Shown piece by piece: positions 1 through 8,088 of a stretch of 64,000 nt of DNA; position 1 is the stretch's first letter; the number at the start of each line of letters is the position of its first letter. The DNA is taken from positions 372,001 through 436,000 of the forward strand of contig CAZILL010000001.1 in the NCBI GenBank assembly GCA_964540105.1, written 5' to 3'. The notes beneath the pieces are model-generated. The model searched no databases and was not told the origin of the DNA. It saw only the letters and a program-made list of their open reading frames with translations. This DNA comes from DATKJY01 sp964540105. Its GTDB lineage: Bacteria > Zixibacteria > MSB-5A5 > GN15 > FEB-12. The position numbers and the translations under genes were made by a program.

Positions 1-2
1 CT

Positions 3-431
3 ACCGAAGATCCGATGAATGTCGTCTACTACGCCCGCCGCGCGATTCGGCTGCAACCGGACAGCACCTCCAATTATCTGCGTTTGGTTGGGGCTCTCAT
101 CGCGGTTGATTCGGTCCAGACAGCCGAGTCCATGAGCGATTCCGCCTTCGCTCGATTTGGCGAGCGAGACGAACTGATCGCGCTGAAAGCGAATGTTGCC
201 GCGTACAAAGGGGACTATCAAGGCGCCGAGAAAGTATTCCGAACCCTGATCGAAAAGTCCCCCGCCGAGGCGCATCGCTACAAGATGAACCTGGCCAACG
301 TGCTTTCGATGCAATCCGCAGTTGAGAAGCGAAGAGAAGCCCTGTCGCTGTATCGCGAAATCAAGGGAAGATTCGGCCCGCAATTCAAAACCGACTCTCT
401 CATTCAGGCCCTTGAGAGCGAACTCAAGTAG
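3..431 (+). CDS. TPR-repeat protein, C-terminal part (cut by window edge)
   Basis: The frame is open to the left edge, so the true start lies outside the window; the ATG at 15 is probably internal. The roughly 140 visible residues form helix pairs typical of tetratricopeptide repeats: an ARRAIRLQPDS-like unit, a second unit ending near LKANVAAYKGDYQGAEKVF, and a third around the EALSLYREI segment. TPRs are protein-protein interaction scaffolds, so no enzymatic role can be inferred. The gene is followed 25 nt later by a strong intrinsic terminator and converges on the lipoprotein gene that follows. Cellular location cannot be judged without the N-terminus. Confidence 0.75.
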   Translation, partial: TEDPMNVVYYARRAIRLQPDSTSNYLRLVGALIAVDSVQTAESMSDSAFARFGERDELIALKANVAAYKGDYQGAEKVFRTLIEKSPAEAHRYKMNLANVLSMQSAVEKRREALSLYREIKGRFGPQFKTDSLIQALESELK

Positions 432-456
432 TCAATCCGCCTATTAAGAAAAGGAA

Positions 457-489
457 ACGCCGGCTGTAAGGGACGTAGCCGGCGTTTTT
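457..489 (+). terminator. Rho-independent terminator of the TPR gene
   Basis: A perfect 9-bp stem (ACGCCGGCT / AGCCGGCGT) with an 11-nt loop is followed directly by a T run. It sits 25 nt after the stop codon of the TPR gene and points the same way. Confidence 0.9.
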
Positions 490-554
490 GATATTCGGCT
501 CGGGTCGCGGACCGAGCCGAATAGGTGGTGGTCAATCTTCGTCAGTTCAAGTGG

Positions 555-1712
555 TCAGTGTCCTCCCCGACCATGACCATTATCTTCCCGCATCCCATGC
601 TCGAAGTCCTCGGAATGATCCTCGAACCGATCGTCATCTTTGCCTTCCATGCCGTCGTCGTCACGCCCGAAGCAGCCAACTCTCCAACGCCCCTGCATGA
701 AGCCATTAGGCCGCTTTTCGGAGCTCTGGAACTTCCCTTTGACAATCCCAATCAGCTGGACGTTGGCATTGTAGATACCGCCGCGGAACCAACCGCCGGC
801 GCGCAAAAATGCCATGCTATCCGCGTGCTCATTGGGCCTCTGGCCCCAGAAACCGCGCAGCAAGCCTTCGAAGCGTCCATCTTTGTCGATCCACTTGCCA
901 AAGAATATCTTCTTGCCGGAGTCGTTCGTCCCGAAGCTCCCGCGCAGATATCCGTCGATCAGGCCGCCGCGCGAAATCCACATGCCATCGAACACACCCG
1001 CGCCGGTGGAATCATAACCCCAATGACCGTTCAGGAAACCGCGCGGGCAGAAAAGCCGCTCGTAGCGGAAGGCGTGAAAGGCCACGGCGTTTGAATCTTC
1101 CAGATTCACTATCGTATCAAGGGCAAATAGCTCGCTCAATAGGAAGGTGCGAGAATAAGGACCGGTCTCAAAGCGGACGGTCACAGGACCCGCCACTCCT
1201 GAATCCAATAACCACATAGCCGGCGGGACAATAAGATCGACCGCGATACCGTCGTTGCATGGTCCGGTCTGTGAAATCCACGAGACCGTCTTGCGGTCTG
1301 TACGCGGCAGGATTGTGTCCGTGCGGTGTTCGAAGCGGACCTTGCGACGCACAATCAACGCTCCGCGGGAGATCGAGAGCGATCCGTTCCAATTAGTAAT
1401 ACTCGTCACGGTGGAATCACAGGGAATCCGCCCCCACATAACGCGCAGGTGATAGACCCCGGAGTTGCTATCGGCCAAGAGTGAATCGATCAGACCCAGA
1501 TTCGCAATCGGGTCATTCACGGATTTCTCATTGGCAACCGACGCGGCCACAGTCGGATCTCCGAATCCGGGCGCTTCGGGTGATGTCGTGAACCCGCCGA
1601 ATTGCGATTCAATACTCTTATTATTCCCCGGCTGGGTTGGGCTGTTTGAGCAGCCCGCCAGCCACACCAGTAGGGTAGCGCTCAAAGCAACCAAGACGAC
1701 TTTTCTGAACAT
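555..1712 (-). CDS. Predicted lipoprotein with Gly/Trp-rich repeats
   Basis: The 385-residue product starts with a hydrophobic signal ending in the lipobox LAGC (Cys about 21), so it should be lipidated and exported. An AGGAGA ribosome site 7 nt upstream supports the ATG at 1712. The middle is beta-rich. Residues of about 220-330 contain repeated short units of the type G-x-W-x-D/S-x-x-G-x-x-x-G-x-x-R-G-x-F/W-G (for example near DGMWISRGG, FFGKWIDKDG and LRGFWGQ), reminiscent of beta-strand repeats in surface proteins. The C-terminal 30 residues are very rich in Asp, Glu, Gly and His and could bind metal. I do not recognise a named family. It is monocistronic and converges on the TPR gene. 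Confidence 0.75.
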   Translation of the reverse strand: MFRKVVLVALSATLLVWLAGCSNSPTQPGNNKSIESQFGGFTTSPEAPGFGDPTVAASVANEKSVNDPIANLGLIDSLLADSNSGVYHLRVMWGRIPCDSTVTSITNWNGSLSISRGALIVRRKVRFEHRTDTILPRTDRKTVSWISQTGPCNDGIAVDLIVPPAMWLLDSGVAGPVTVRFETGPYSRTFLLSELFALDTIVNLEDSNAVAFHAFRYERLFCPRGFLNGHWGYDSTGAGVFDGMWISRGGLIDGYLRGSFGTNDSGKKIFFGKWIDKDGRFEGLLRGFWGQRPNEHADSMAFLRAGGWFRGGIYNANVQLIGIVKGKFQSSEKRPNGFMQGRWRVGCFGRDDDGMEGKDDDRFEDHSEDFEHGMREDNGHGRGGH

Positions 1713-2053
1713 ATACCATTCTCCTTTCGATCAAACGTTCCTGACTCGGTATCAGCGTAGTACATAACAACTCCCGTGCCGGCTACCGAGACAGATGTAA
1801 CTTGTTGACTATTATCATGATAATGGAAAGCAGAGAACTCTTGTCGCTGATTTTCCCCGTACCATTTGGTACAGCTGTTGATTTGTGAACCAGACGGGAC
1901 GTGGGAAGCTCGCTGGGATGGCTCAGTTTCGCTCGGGGCGAAGCGGTTGATTCTCATGAACGCAGGCGAAACCACGTAACCGACCACCCGAGTTTGACTT
2001 TTGCCCGCTTCAACGCTACTTTGCGGACGAGCCTATAATTGTAGAAAGAGGAC
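1713..2053. other. Divergent intergenic region, 341 bp, no gene seen
   Basis: This lies between the divergent lipoprotein (minus) and MEMO-AMMECR1 (plus) genes. It must hold both promoters. A consensus TATAAT at 2034-2039 precedes the plus-strand gene by 14 nt but lacks a good -35 box. A perfect 14-bp palindrome is present at 1811-1824. A short minus-strand open frame crosses the region but has no ribosome site or recognisable protein features, so I do not call it. Confidence 0.5.
1811..1824. promoter_or_regulatory. Perfect 14-bp palindrome, possible operator
   Basis: ATTATCATGATAAT is fully self-complementary and lies about 100 nt upstream of the lipoprotein start. Its AT-rich form resembles metal-regulator boxes, but no regulator is encoded nearby and the assignment is a guess. 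Confidence 0.25.
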
Positions 2054-3493
2054 ATGGAGAACGGCAAGACCGAAATACGCAAACCCGCTGTGGCCGGGAA
2101 ATTCTACCCCGGCAGCCCTGTTGAACTGACCAAGACCATTGCCGGCCTATTTGCCGAAGTCGACAAGGTCTCAGGTGTTGGCCGACCGATCGGGCTGATC
2201 GCCCCGCATGCCGGCTACCCGTATTCCGGCAAGACGGCCGCCAAAGCTTATAAGGCTCTACAGGGGGAGGAATTCGAAACGGTCGTCGTAATTTCCCCAT
2301 CGCACACCGTGTTCTTTTCCGGCTCGTCGGTTTACTCCGGGGGGGGCTACGAAACACCCATCGGCGTGGTCGAAACCGACACAAAGCTGGCCGAGAAGAT
2401 CACAGCCATCAGCCCGTCAGTCTACTTCTCGGCAATGGGACATGCCAGCGGCTCGACTCGCGGCGAGCACGCCCTCGAAGTCCAGCTTCCGTTTCTCCAG
2501 ATTGTCCTGGGCAAATTCAAATTAGTGGCGATTGTGATGGGGGATCAGGAACGAAACTCAGTCAATCAGTTGGGCGAGGCGCTAGCGGCTGCTCTCAAAG
2601 GAACCAACAGCCTGCTGGTGGCATCAACCGATCTTTCACACTTTCATTCCGAACGGGATGCCCGGCGGCTTGACTTTGCCGTTCAGAGTGCGATCGAAAA
2701 ATACGACCCTGATCTTCTCATGGATACACTTGAAAATGGCCGAGGGGAAGCGTGCGGGGGTGGGCCGGTGTCGGCGGTCATGATCGCGGCTCGCAAGCTC
2801 GGTGGCAAGGAAATGAAATTTATCGATTACACGACCTCCGGCTCCGCAACCGGCGACTTCGAGGAAGTAGTCGGATATCTCTCGGCGGTGATCTTCAGGG
2901 GAAGCGAAAAGCAGGTGGCTCGCCCGGAGATTGGTTCCCCGCGCGCGACCGAAACCCAGACCGATGATCTCACCGAATCTGACAAGAACAAACTCCGCGC
3001 CATCGCCCGCGAGGCCATCGCAGCACGCCTGGAGGGACGGACTTATACCCCGTCCGACGACGAGCGCCTGCGCACCAAACGCGGCGCCTTTGTTACGCTC
3101 AAGATCGACGGCGAGCTCCGCGGTTGTATCGGCCAAATCCGTGGGCGCGAGCCGCTGTCAAAGACGGTCGCCGAAATGGCGTGCGCGGCTGCCTTTGAGG
3201 ACCCGCGCTTTGATAAGTTGGAGGAAAACGAGCTGGAGCGGATGGAGTTCGAAATCTCAGTCCTCTCACGGCTGGATCGAATCCACGATTTCGCCGCGAT
3301 CAAGATTGGCCGCGACGGTCTGATGATAAAACTCGATCAGCATTCCGGACTGCTGCTCCCTCAGGTGGCGGCCGAGTATGGTTGGTCTGTGACAGAGTTT
3401 TTGCAGCAGACCTGTCTCAAGGCCGGTCTGCCCAAAAACAGCTATCAGAATAAGCACGCGGAAATTTATCGTTTCACCGCAGATATCTTCTGA
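2054..3493 (+). CDS. Fused AmmeMemoRadiSam system protein B-A (MEMO domain plus AMMECR1 domain)
   Basis: Residues 9-280 match the MEMO family (extradiol-dioxygenase-like fold): PAVAGKFYP at 11-19, APHAGY at 50-55, SPSH at 81-84, STDLSH near 191, and a Cys in the ACGGGP motif (Cys234). His52, His84 and Cys234 correspond to the metal-binding residues of MEMO proteins. Residues of about 308-479 are a full AMMECR1 domain with LRGCIG at 355-360 and the GLLLPQVAAEYGW block. In many prokaryotes these two proteins occur with a radical-SAM partner (AmrS). No such gene is in this window. The molecular role is not established; a redox or modification function is proposed in the family. The start is ATG after GAGG with short spacing, and a TATAAT box lies 14 nt upstream. 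Monocistronic. Confidence 0.92.
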   Translation: MENGKTEIRKPAVAGKFYPGSPVELTKTIAGLFAEVDKVSGVGRPIGLIAPHAGYPYSGKTAAKAYKALQGEEFETVVVISPSHTVFFSGSSVYSGGGYETPIGVVETDTKLAEKITAISPSVYFSAMGHASGSTRGEHALEVQLPFLQIVLGKFKLVAIVMGDQERNSVNQLGEALAAALKGTNSLLVASTDLSHFHSERDARRLDFAVQSAIEKYDPDLLMDTLENGRGEACGGGPVSAVMIAARKLGGKEMKFIDYTTSGSATGDFEEVVGYLSAVIFRGSEKQVARPEIGSPRATETQTDDLTESDKNKLRAIAREAIAARLEGRTYTPSDDERLRTKRGAFVTLKIDGELRGCIGQIRGREPLSKTVAEMACAAAFEDPRFDKLEENELERMEFEISVLSRLDRIHDFAAIKIGRDGLMIKLDQHSGLLLPQVAAEYGWSVTEFLQQTCLKAGLPKNSYQNKHAEIYRFTADIF

Positions 3494-3523
3494 TCGAAAC
3501 GATCCTCTGCCGGCGGCATTACG

Positions 3524-4084
3524 CTACTTCTTGTACGGAATCTTCTCCCGGTCGTAGAACGCTTTGATCTTCCCTTCGGCCGAACCTATCCACGCGAAAA
3601 CAGTATCTTGTCGGGCTCCCTCGATGAGAGTGCCCCAGTGCATCATCCGGTACGCGAGGGGTGGCATATCCCCCTTCTTGATTTCAGAGTGCATGTGTTT
3701 CAGAGTTTTCAGAACGCTCTCCTTGCCGGAAAACGGGAAACCGTTGGAAAAATCCAGATGCTCGCGCCCCTCTTCGATGTCCGACGCAATGAACCCTTTG
3801 ATTAGCGGGAGCTTCGCATACCACGGATAGCGAGTTGATGAACTATGGCAGTCGTAGCAGCTTTTCTCCAAAATCGGCTTTACGGTCGGGAAGGATTGAT
3901 TGATGAGCGCAAATAGGCTATCCTGCCGTGCCCGTACGTCCCCATCTGTCGGAGACGATTCCGTCTGGGCCGGCGAATCTTCTTTGTCATCTTCGTCTGC
4001 CGACGTCAATTCAAAAGAAAGAACTAATCCAAGCAGTGCGGCCGCAACCAGCGGCAGAAACATCTGCGTGCGACGATGATTCAT
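3524..4084 (-). CDS. Exported haem-binding-domain protein (one CxxCH)
   Basis: The start at 4084 is set by a strong GGAAGGAGA ribosome site, although the frame continues further upstream. The 186-residue product has a signal peptide or anchor (MNHRRTQMF then a hydrophobic stretch). Next comes an acidic linker and a domain with the CYDCHSS motif, a single CxxCH haem-attachment site typical of the Haem_bd family, followed by the conserved MPP and YxxMHW segments. It should be a periplasmic c-type haem protein. It follows murQ by 22 nt on the same strand, so they are probably co-transcribed, without an obvious functional link. No electron-transfer partner is nearby. Confidence 0.8.
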   Translation of the reverse strand: MNHRRTQMFLPLVAAALLGLVLSFELTSADEDDKEDSPAQTESSPTDGDVRARQDSLFALINQSFPTVKPILEKSCYDCHSSSTRYPWYAKLPLIKGFIASDIEEGREHLDFSNGFPFSGKESVLKTLKHMHSEIKKGDMPPLAYRMMHWGTLIEGARQDTVFAWIGSAEGKIKAFYDREKIPYKK

Positions 4085-4106
4085 GATAGTATCTCCTTCC
4101 TGAAAG

Positions 4107-5018
4107 TCACGTAATGCGTGATATGAAACCTCCGGCCTCGGACAGCCTTCGGGCAGCTTCGTGTTGATTGATCCCGAAGCGATGCATGACAATGGCCAAC
4201 TTCACCGAACCGCCTGCTTGCTCGAGAAGCTTCTCAGCGTCTCCAAGAGAAACGCCGAGGAGATCAATGAGAATCTTGCGCGAACGTGCCGCTAACTTTT
4301 CCGAACGAGCCTTCAGATCGACCATCAGATTGCCGCAGGTCTTCCCCAGCAGAATCATGGCTGTGGTCGAGATCATATTCAATGTCATTTTCTGTGCGGT
4401 TCCCGATTTCATCCGGGTCGAACCGGTGATCACCTCCGGTCCCACGGGCAGCTCAATGAGAACATCCGGACGCAAGTGCAGAGAACCGGCTCGGTTGCAG
4501 ATTATGAACGCCGTCGCGCATCCCACGGAAGTGGCATATTCCAGCGCCGCCCGGGTGTAGGGGGTGCGACGCGATGCGGCAAGTCCGATCACGAAATCGT
4601 TCCGAGTCAGTTGGAGCTTCTCAAGATCGCGCCGGGCGGCAATCGGATCATCCTCGACCCCTTCCTGCGAGAGCGTCAGTGACCCGTAGCCACCAGCGAT
4701 CACTCCGATGACCTGGCTGGGGTCGGTCCCAAAAGTGGGCGGACATTCTGCAGCGTCAAGTACGCCGAGTCGCCCGGAAGTACCGGCTCCGACGTATAGC
4801 GCTCTTCCACCATTGGCAATGCTCAGCGCGAACATTTCTGCACACTTCGCTATCTGGGGAAGCGCCTGTTCCACAACCGAGGCGACCACTTTGTCCTCGG
4901 CGTTGATCCGGCGGGTAACCTCCAGCGCGGAGAGTTTATCAATATCTGTCGTGTTTGGGTTTGGCTGTTCGGTGTCTAGTCCGGCGAGTTGGCTGACTAA
5001 TTCCCTGAAATCACTCAT
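4107..5018 (-). CDS. murQ: N-acetylmuramic acid 6-phosphate etherase MurQ
   Basis: The 303-residue length is usual for MurQ, a SIS-fold enzyme that cleaves the D-lactyl ether of MurNAc-6-phosphate to give GlcNAc-6-phosphate and D-lactate during peptidoglycan recycling in the cytoplasm. Diagnostic segments include the N-terminal LDTEQPNPNT, the sugar-phosphate loop VGAGTSGRLGVLDAAECPPT with the catalytic Glu (about 91), a second Glu in SQEG (about 119), and GSTRMKSGTAQK. The C-terminal helix repeat (LAIVMHRFGINQHEAARRL) is also present. It is the first gene of a two-gene unit with the haem-binding protein. No PTS permease for MurNAc is seen nearby, although general PTS genes occur at 26.4-28.5 kb. 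Confidence 0.97.
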   Translation of the reverse strand: MSDFRELVSQLAGLDTEQPNPNTTDIDKLSALEVTRRINAEDKVVASVVEQALPQIAKCAEMFALSIANGGRALYVGAGTSGRLGVLDAAECPPTFGTDPSQVIGVIAGGYGSLTLSQEGVEDDPIAARRDLEKLQLTRNDFVIGLAASRRTPYTRAALEYATSVGCATAFIICNRAGSLHLRPDVLIELPVGPEVITGSTRMKSGTAQKMTLNMISTTAMILLGKTCGNLMVDLKARSEKLAARSRKILIDLLGVSLGDAEKLLEQAGGSVKLAIVMHRFGINQHEAARRLSEAGGFISRIT

Positions 5019-5094
5019 CGACCTATGGTAAAGCGGTCCGAGTGTGTCGGCAATCTAAAAAGGGGAGAGCGGTAATGAGGCCGGTTGGTCGGTG

Positions 5095-5898
5095 TCAGTA
5101 TCTCACGTGGACCGAATCGCGTGCGGCGACTCTGATCATTCCGTAGCGCCCATTGATATCCTGGCGACCGGTGATATTGTCGGTCAATTGGTGCGGAAAC
5201 GGAACCGGCAAGAGCCCTGCGGTGAGACTGCTATCGGGAACGCCGCTGTATGCATAGACATACACATAGTACCAGCCGGTATCAGGCAGAGGTCCGGGGC
5301 TTAGCGAGAAGGCCTCGGGTGGGAACGTGCCATTGGTATTAAACGATGTCACAAAGGTGCTGTAGCCGGACTTCAAGTAGGCGTCCTTCTTGAGAACCGC
5401 GGCCATCGCATATCCCCGCGCACTGTCCGACGTCGACCAGGCAAGCGAAACCTGCAGACTTCCGTGTGCGTCCCGATTGGTAGGGAAGATCTGCGTAATC
5501 GAGAACGTGTCGGTCACCGTTATCGGAAAAGTGTCACGGAACAGGGCAGAATCGTTCACGACCAACCTGTTGGCGCCCAACGAATATCGTGAGGACGAGG
5601 GAAACTGTGCCGAAAAGAGAGAATCGGGGCTAAATCCAGGTTTGTTGAAGCGCAGGGAATCCGCCCCGAACAGAAGGATTGCAGCCGGTCGCTGCGCCAC
5701 CCCTTTAGTGAAGTCCGCAATGACTGTGGAACGTCCAACGCTCTGATCGATTATACAAGTGGCAGCTATCCGAAAGGCCTGATTATCATTAGATTCGGTT
5801 GGAGTTCCGTTGCAACTCAAGAAATAGGGAATAATTCCGATCAGCATTACACCCATTATACGCCTGGGTAATATTCTCTCAACGTGACGTGATTTCAT
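5095..5898 (-). CDS. Predicted lipoprotein, unknown function
   Basis: This 267-residue product has a basic N-terminus (KSRHVERILPRR), a hydrophobic stretch and a probable lipobox FLSC, then a low-complexity linker rich in Thr, Glu, Ser and Asn. The mature part is beta-rich, with an SLAWSTSDSARGY segment that resembles a fibronectin-III or Ig strand pattern. I do not recognise a family. The start at 5898 has no clear ribosome site; an internal ATG near 5853 would shorten the signal. It is separated from asnS upstream by the AT-rich spacer and probably has its own promoter. Confidence 0.65.
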   Translation of the reverse strand: MKSRHVERILPRRIMGVMLIGIIPYFLSCNGTPTESNDNQAFRIAATCIIDQSVGRSTVIADFTKGVAQRPAAILLFGADSLRFNKPGFSPDSLFSAQFPSSSRYSLGANRLVVNDSALFRDTFPITVTDTFSITQIFPTNRDAHGSLQVSLAWSTSDSARGYAMAAVLKKDAYLKSGYSTFVTSFNTNGTFPPEAFSLSPGPLPDTGWYYVYVYAYSGVPDSSLTAGLLPVPFPHQLTDNITGRQDINGRYGMIRVAARDSVHVRY

Positions 5899-6321
5899 AC
5901 TTCTAAGTATCGGTAGCGTCTCCGCTTTTGTTTAGTTTCTCTCAAAATAGGCTTTTTCTCCTTCAGAATTGAGGAATAAGTAGATTTCCCCGAAAAAATC
6001 ATTGGAATCTCAAAAAAAAGCCTTGAATATTCAGAGGCAGCTTGTTTATTATACTCGACTGTAAGCCAATTAACAGAAGCTACAGTATTGAGGGAGATAG
6101 AGCCTCAATGACTACTGACCTGTACTTGTTGGAGAAGATATATTTTCTAAAGATGGCTTTTTTTGAAACCAAGTAGTTACTAATTTGGTTACAAAAGTAT
6201 GGCGACCCCGTGTCGCCTACTTCGCCCTGTGCCGTTCCCCCTCCCCCCCGGCGCGGGGCGTTTTATTTCTGGGAAGAAGGCGCGCAGCCTCGCATCACTG
6301 GAACCACGACTTGGGGGGTGA
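5899..6321. other. AT-rich intergenic region, 423 bp, no protein gene
   Basis: The stretch of about 5930-6190 is far richer in A+T than the surroundings. On the minus strand, a terminator-like hairpin lies at 6012-6038. On the plus strand, a promoter-like pair TTGAAT (6023-6028) and TATTAT (6047-6052, spacer 18) is present. Beyond it an inverted repeat ATTGAGG / CCTCAAT with a 9-nt loop lies at 6087-6109. The part at 6200-6321 is GC-rich. The region may simply be the asnS trailer and the promoter region of the lipoprotein, or it may hold a small RNA. Confidence 0.45.
6012..6038 (-). terminator. Probable rho-independent terminator downstream of asnS
   Basis: Read on the minus strand, the stem GCCT-(C)-TGA / TCA-AGGC with an ATAT loop is followed by eight T residues. 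It is about 285 nt after the asnS stop, so it ends either a long trailer or a separate small transcript. Confidence 0.55.
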
Positions 6322-7719
6322 TCAGAATTTCGCCCAACCGGGTACACGCGGGAAGGGAACAACGTCGCGGATATTGGTCATGCCGGTTATATACATGAGC
6401 GATCGTTCGAACCCGAGTCCGAAACCGGCGTGTGGCACTGAGCCGTACTTGCGGATATCAAGATACCATTGATAGCCTTCCGTGTTCGTAATCCCTTTTT
6501 TCTTCATTCTCTCCACGAGAACGTCGTGACGCTCTTCGCGTTGGCTTCCGCCGATGATTTCGCCGATTCGCGGCACAAGAACATCCATCGCTCTTACGGT
6601 CTTGCCGTCGTCGTTTAGGCGCATATAGAAGGCTTTGATCTCTTCGGGATAATTGAACACGATCACCGGTTTCTTGAACACCTGCTCGGTGAGATACCGC
6701 TCGTGCTCCGACTGCATATCAAGCCCCCACTCAACGGGGTATTCAAACTTCTTTCCGGATTTCTGGAGAATGCTGATCGCCTCGGAATATGGAAGTCGTT
6801 CGAACTGAGCCTTGACAACGGACTCAAGGGTGCTGATGACTTGGGGGTCAATCCGTTGGTTGAAGAACGCCATGTCGTCGGCGCATTCTTCCAGAGCGTA
6901 GCGGAAAAGGTACTTCAGGAAGTCCTCCGCCAAATCCATGTTGTCGGTCAATTCGGCCCAGGCCATTTCCGGTTCGATCATCCAGAACTCCGAGGCGTGC
7001 CGCGTCGTGTTGGAGTTTTCGGCGCGGAAAGTTGGCCCAAAGGTGTAAATGTCCCCGAGCGCTGTCGCCAGAAGCTCCCCTTCGAGCTGACCGGAGACTG
7101 TGAGAAACGCCTCGCTGCCAAAGAAATCGGAACTCCAGTCGATCTCTTGGTCTTTTCGCGGGATGTTGTGAAAATCAAGAGTCGAAACCCTAAACATGTC
7201 TCCCGCTCCCTCGCAGTCGGACGCTGAGATGATCGGCGTGTGAATGTAGTAGAATCCCCGTTCCTGGTAGTATTTGTGGATCGCGTACGCAATCCGCGAG
7301 CGGGTTCGATTGACCGCGCCAAATGTATTCGAGCGCGGACGCAAGTGGGCAATCTCACGCAGAAACTCCCACGAGTGCTGTTTCTTCTGCAGGGGGAAAC
7401 TGCTGTCGGCAGCACCGACCAGCGTCAGCTGCTCGATGCCGACCTCGTATTTCTGACCTTTCCCCTGCGACAGAAGCAACCGTCCCTGTACGCGAACCGC
7501 CGCACCGGTCAGGATCTCACTCAAAATGGGGAATCGCGATGGATCGGCGGCGACGGCCTGCAGGTTTCTCATACAGGATCCGTCATTGATTTCAATAAAG
7601 GCGACTTCCTTCCCGACTCGAACGGTGCGCACCCATCCCAGGATCGTCACCGAACTTTCTGCTGGAACAGCGTCATCGACAAGAATGCGCGATATCTTCG
7701 TTCGTGTTGTGTAATCCAT
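6322..7719 (-). CDS. asnS: Asparaginyl-tRNA synthetase
   Basis: This class II aminoacyl-tRNA synthetase charges tRNA-Asn with asparagine in the cytoplasm. An N-terminal OB-fold anticodon-binding domain occupies residues of about 15-110. The catalytic core follows with motif 2 (FRAENSNTTRHASEFWMIEPE) and motif 3 (GFGLGFERSLMYI), ending in the family-typical FPRVPG. The Asn rather than Asp specificity is inferred from the RAENSNT loop and overall length (about 465 residues). Two adjacent ATG codons occur; the second (7719) has better spacing to the GGAG site than the first (7722). The gene is single, with structured non-coding DNA upstream. Confidence 0.97.
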   Translation of the reverse strand: MDYTTRTKISRILVDDAVPAESSVTILGWVRTVRVGKEVAFIEINDGSCMRNLQAVAADPSRFPILSEILTGAAVRVQGRLLLSQGKGQKYEVGIEQLTLVGAADSSFPLQKKQHSWEFLREIAHLRPRSNTFGAVNRTRSRIAYAIHKYYQERGFYYIHTPIISASDCEGAGDMFRVSTLDFHNIPRKDQEIDWSSDFFGSEAFLTVSGQLEGELLATALGDIYTFGPTFRAENSNTTRHASEFWMIEPEMAWAELTDNMDLAEDFLKYLFRYALEECADDMAFFNQRIDPQVISTLESVVKAQFERLPYSEAISILQKSGKKFEYPVEWGLDMQSEHERYLTEQVFKKPVIVFNYPEEIKAFYMRLNDDGKTVRAMDVLVPRIGEIIGGSQREERHDVLVERMKKKGITNTEGYQWYLDIRKYGSVPHAGFGLGFERSLMYITGMTNIRDVVPFPRVPGWAKF

Positions 7720-8088
7720 CAAATCAACTCCATTTCAAGTTCCGTCCTTCGCTTACGATAAGAGCGGTGATGTGAAAGAGGGAAAATAGCGATTTGAAAT
7801 CGATCGGCAAGTGTGGAATTGCGGCGCGCGCAGGCAGGGTTTCGCGTTTCAGGTTGCGCCAGTTCGTGCGCCCCGATCTTAACCCAGCAACCTACAGCTC
7901 TGCTGTAGGAATACGGAAAACGTAATTTCCTGAAACTTCAATGCCTGAGAATCGTACAAGAGAACAGAAGCGTGGCTGAGAGAAACCACAACAGACCACT
8001 CTTTCTTAGTTTAGTTCCCAACCTATCATTCATGATCGTCGGGTCTTCCCGGGCCCGACGATCATTTCTTTTTGAGAATTCAGGAGGC
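7720..8088. other. Structured intergenic region, candidate plus-strand small RNA
   Basis: No convincing protein frame exists in these 369 bp. A perfect hairpin CCTACAGC-TCT-GCTGTAGG lies at 7891-7909, a smaller GGAAA/TTTCC stem at about 7914-7930, and a strong plus-strand terminator at 8032-8073. The neighbouring genes are both on the minus strand (asnS leaving, porin arriving), so neither needs a plus-strand terminator. This suggests a plus-strand transcript begins somewhere in the region. I do not recognise a known RNA family. Confidence 0.35.
8032..8073 (+). terminator. Strong hairpin with T-tract on the plus strand
   Basis: A perfect 12-bp stem (ATGATCGTCGGG / CCCGACGATCAT) with a 10-nt loop is followed by TTCTTTTT. 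The T-tract lies on the plus-strand side only. As a hairpin it may also stabilise the 3' end of the minus-strand porin mRNA. Confidence 0.75.

Noticed and set aside
525..1094. Long plus-strand frame opposite the lipoprotein gene
   Set aside because: It is fully antisense to a gene with a lipobox and ribosome site, and has no protein features of its own.
1682..1987. Minus-strand frame upstream of the lipoprotein
   Set aside because: It overlaps the lipoprotein start, has no ribosome site and covers the likely promoter.
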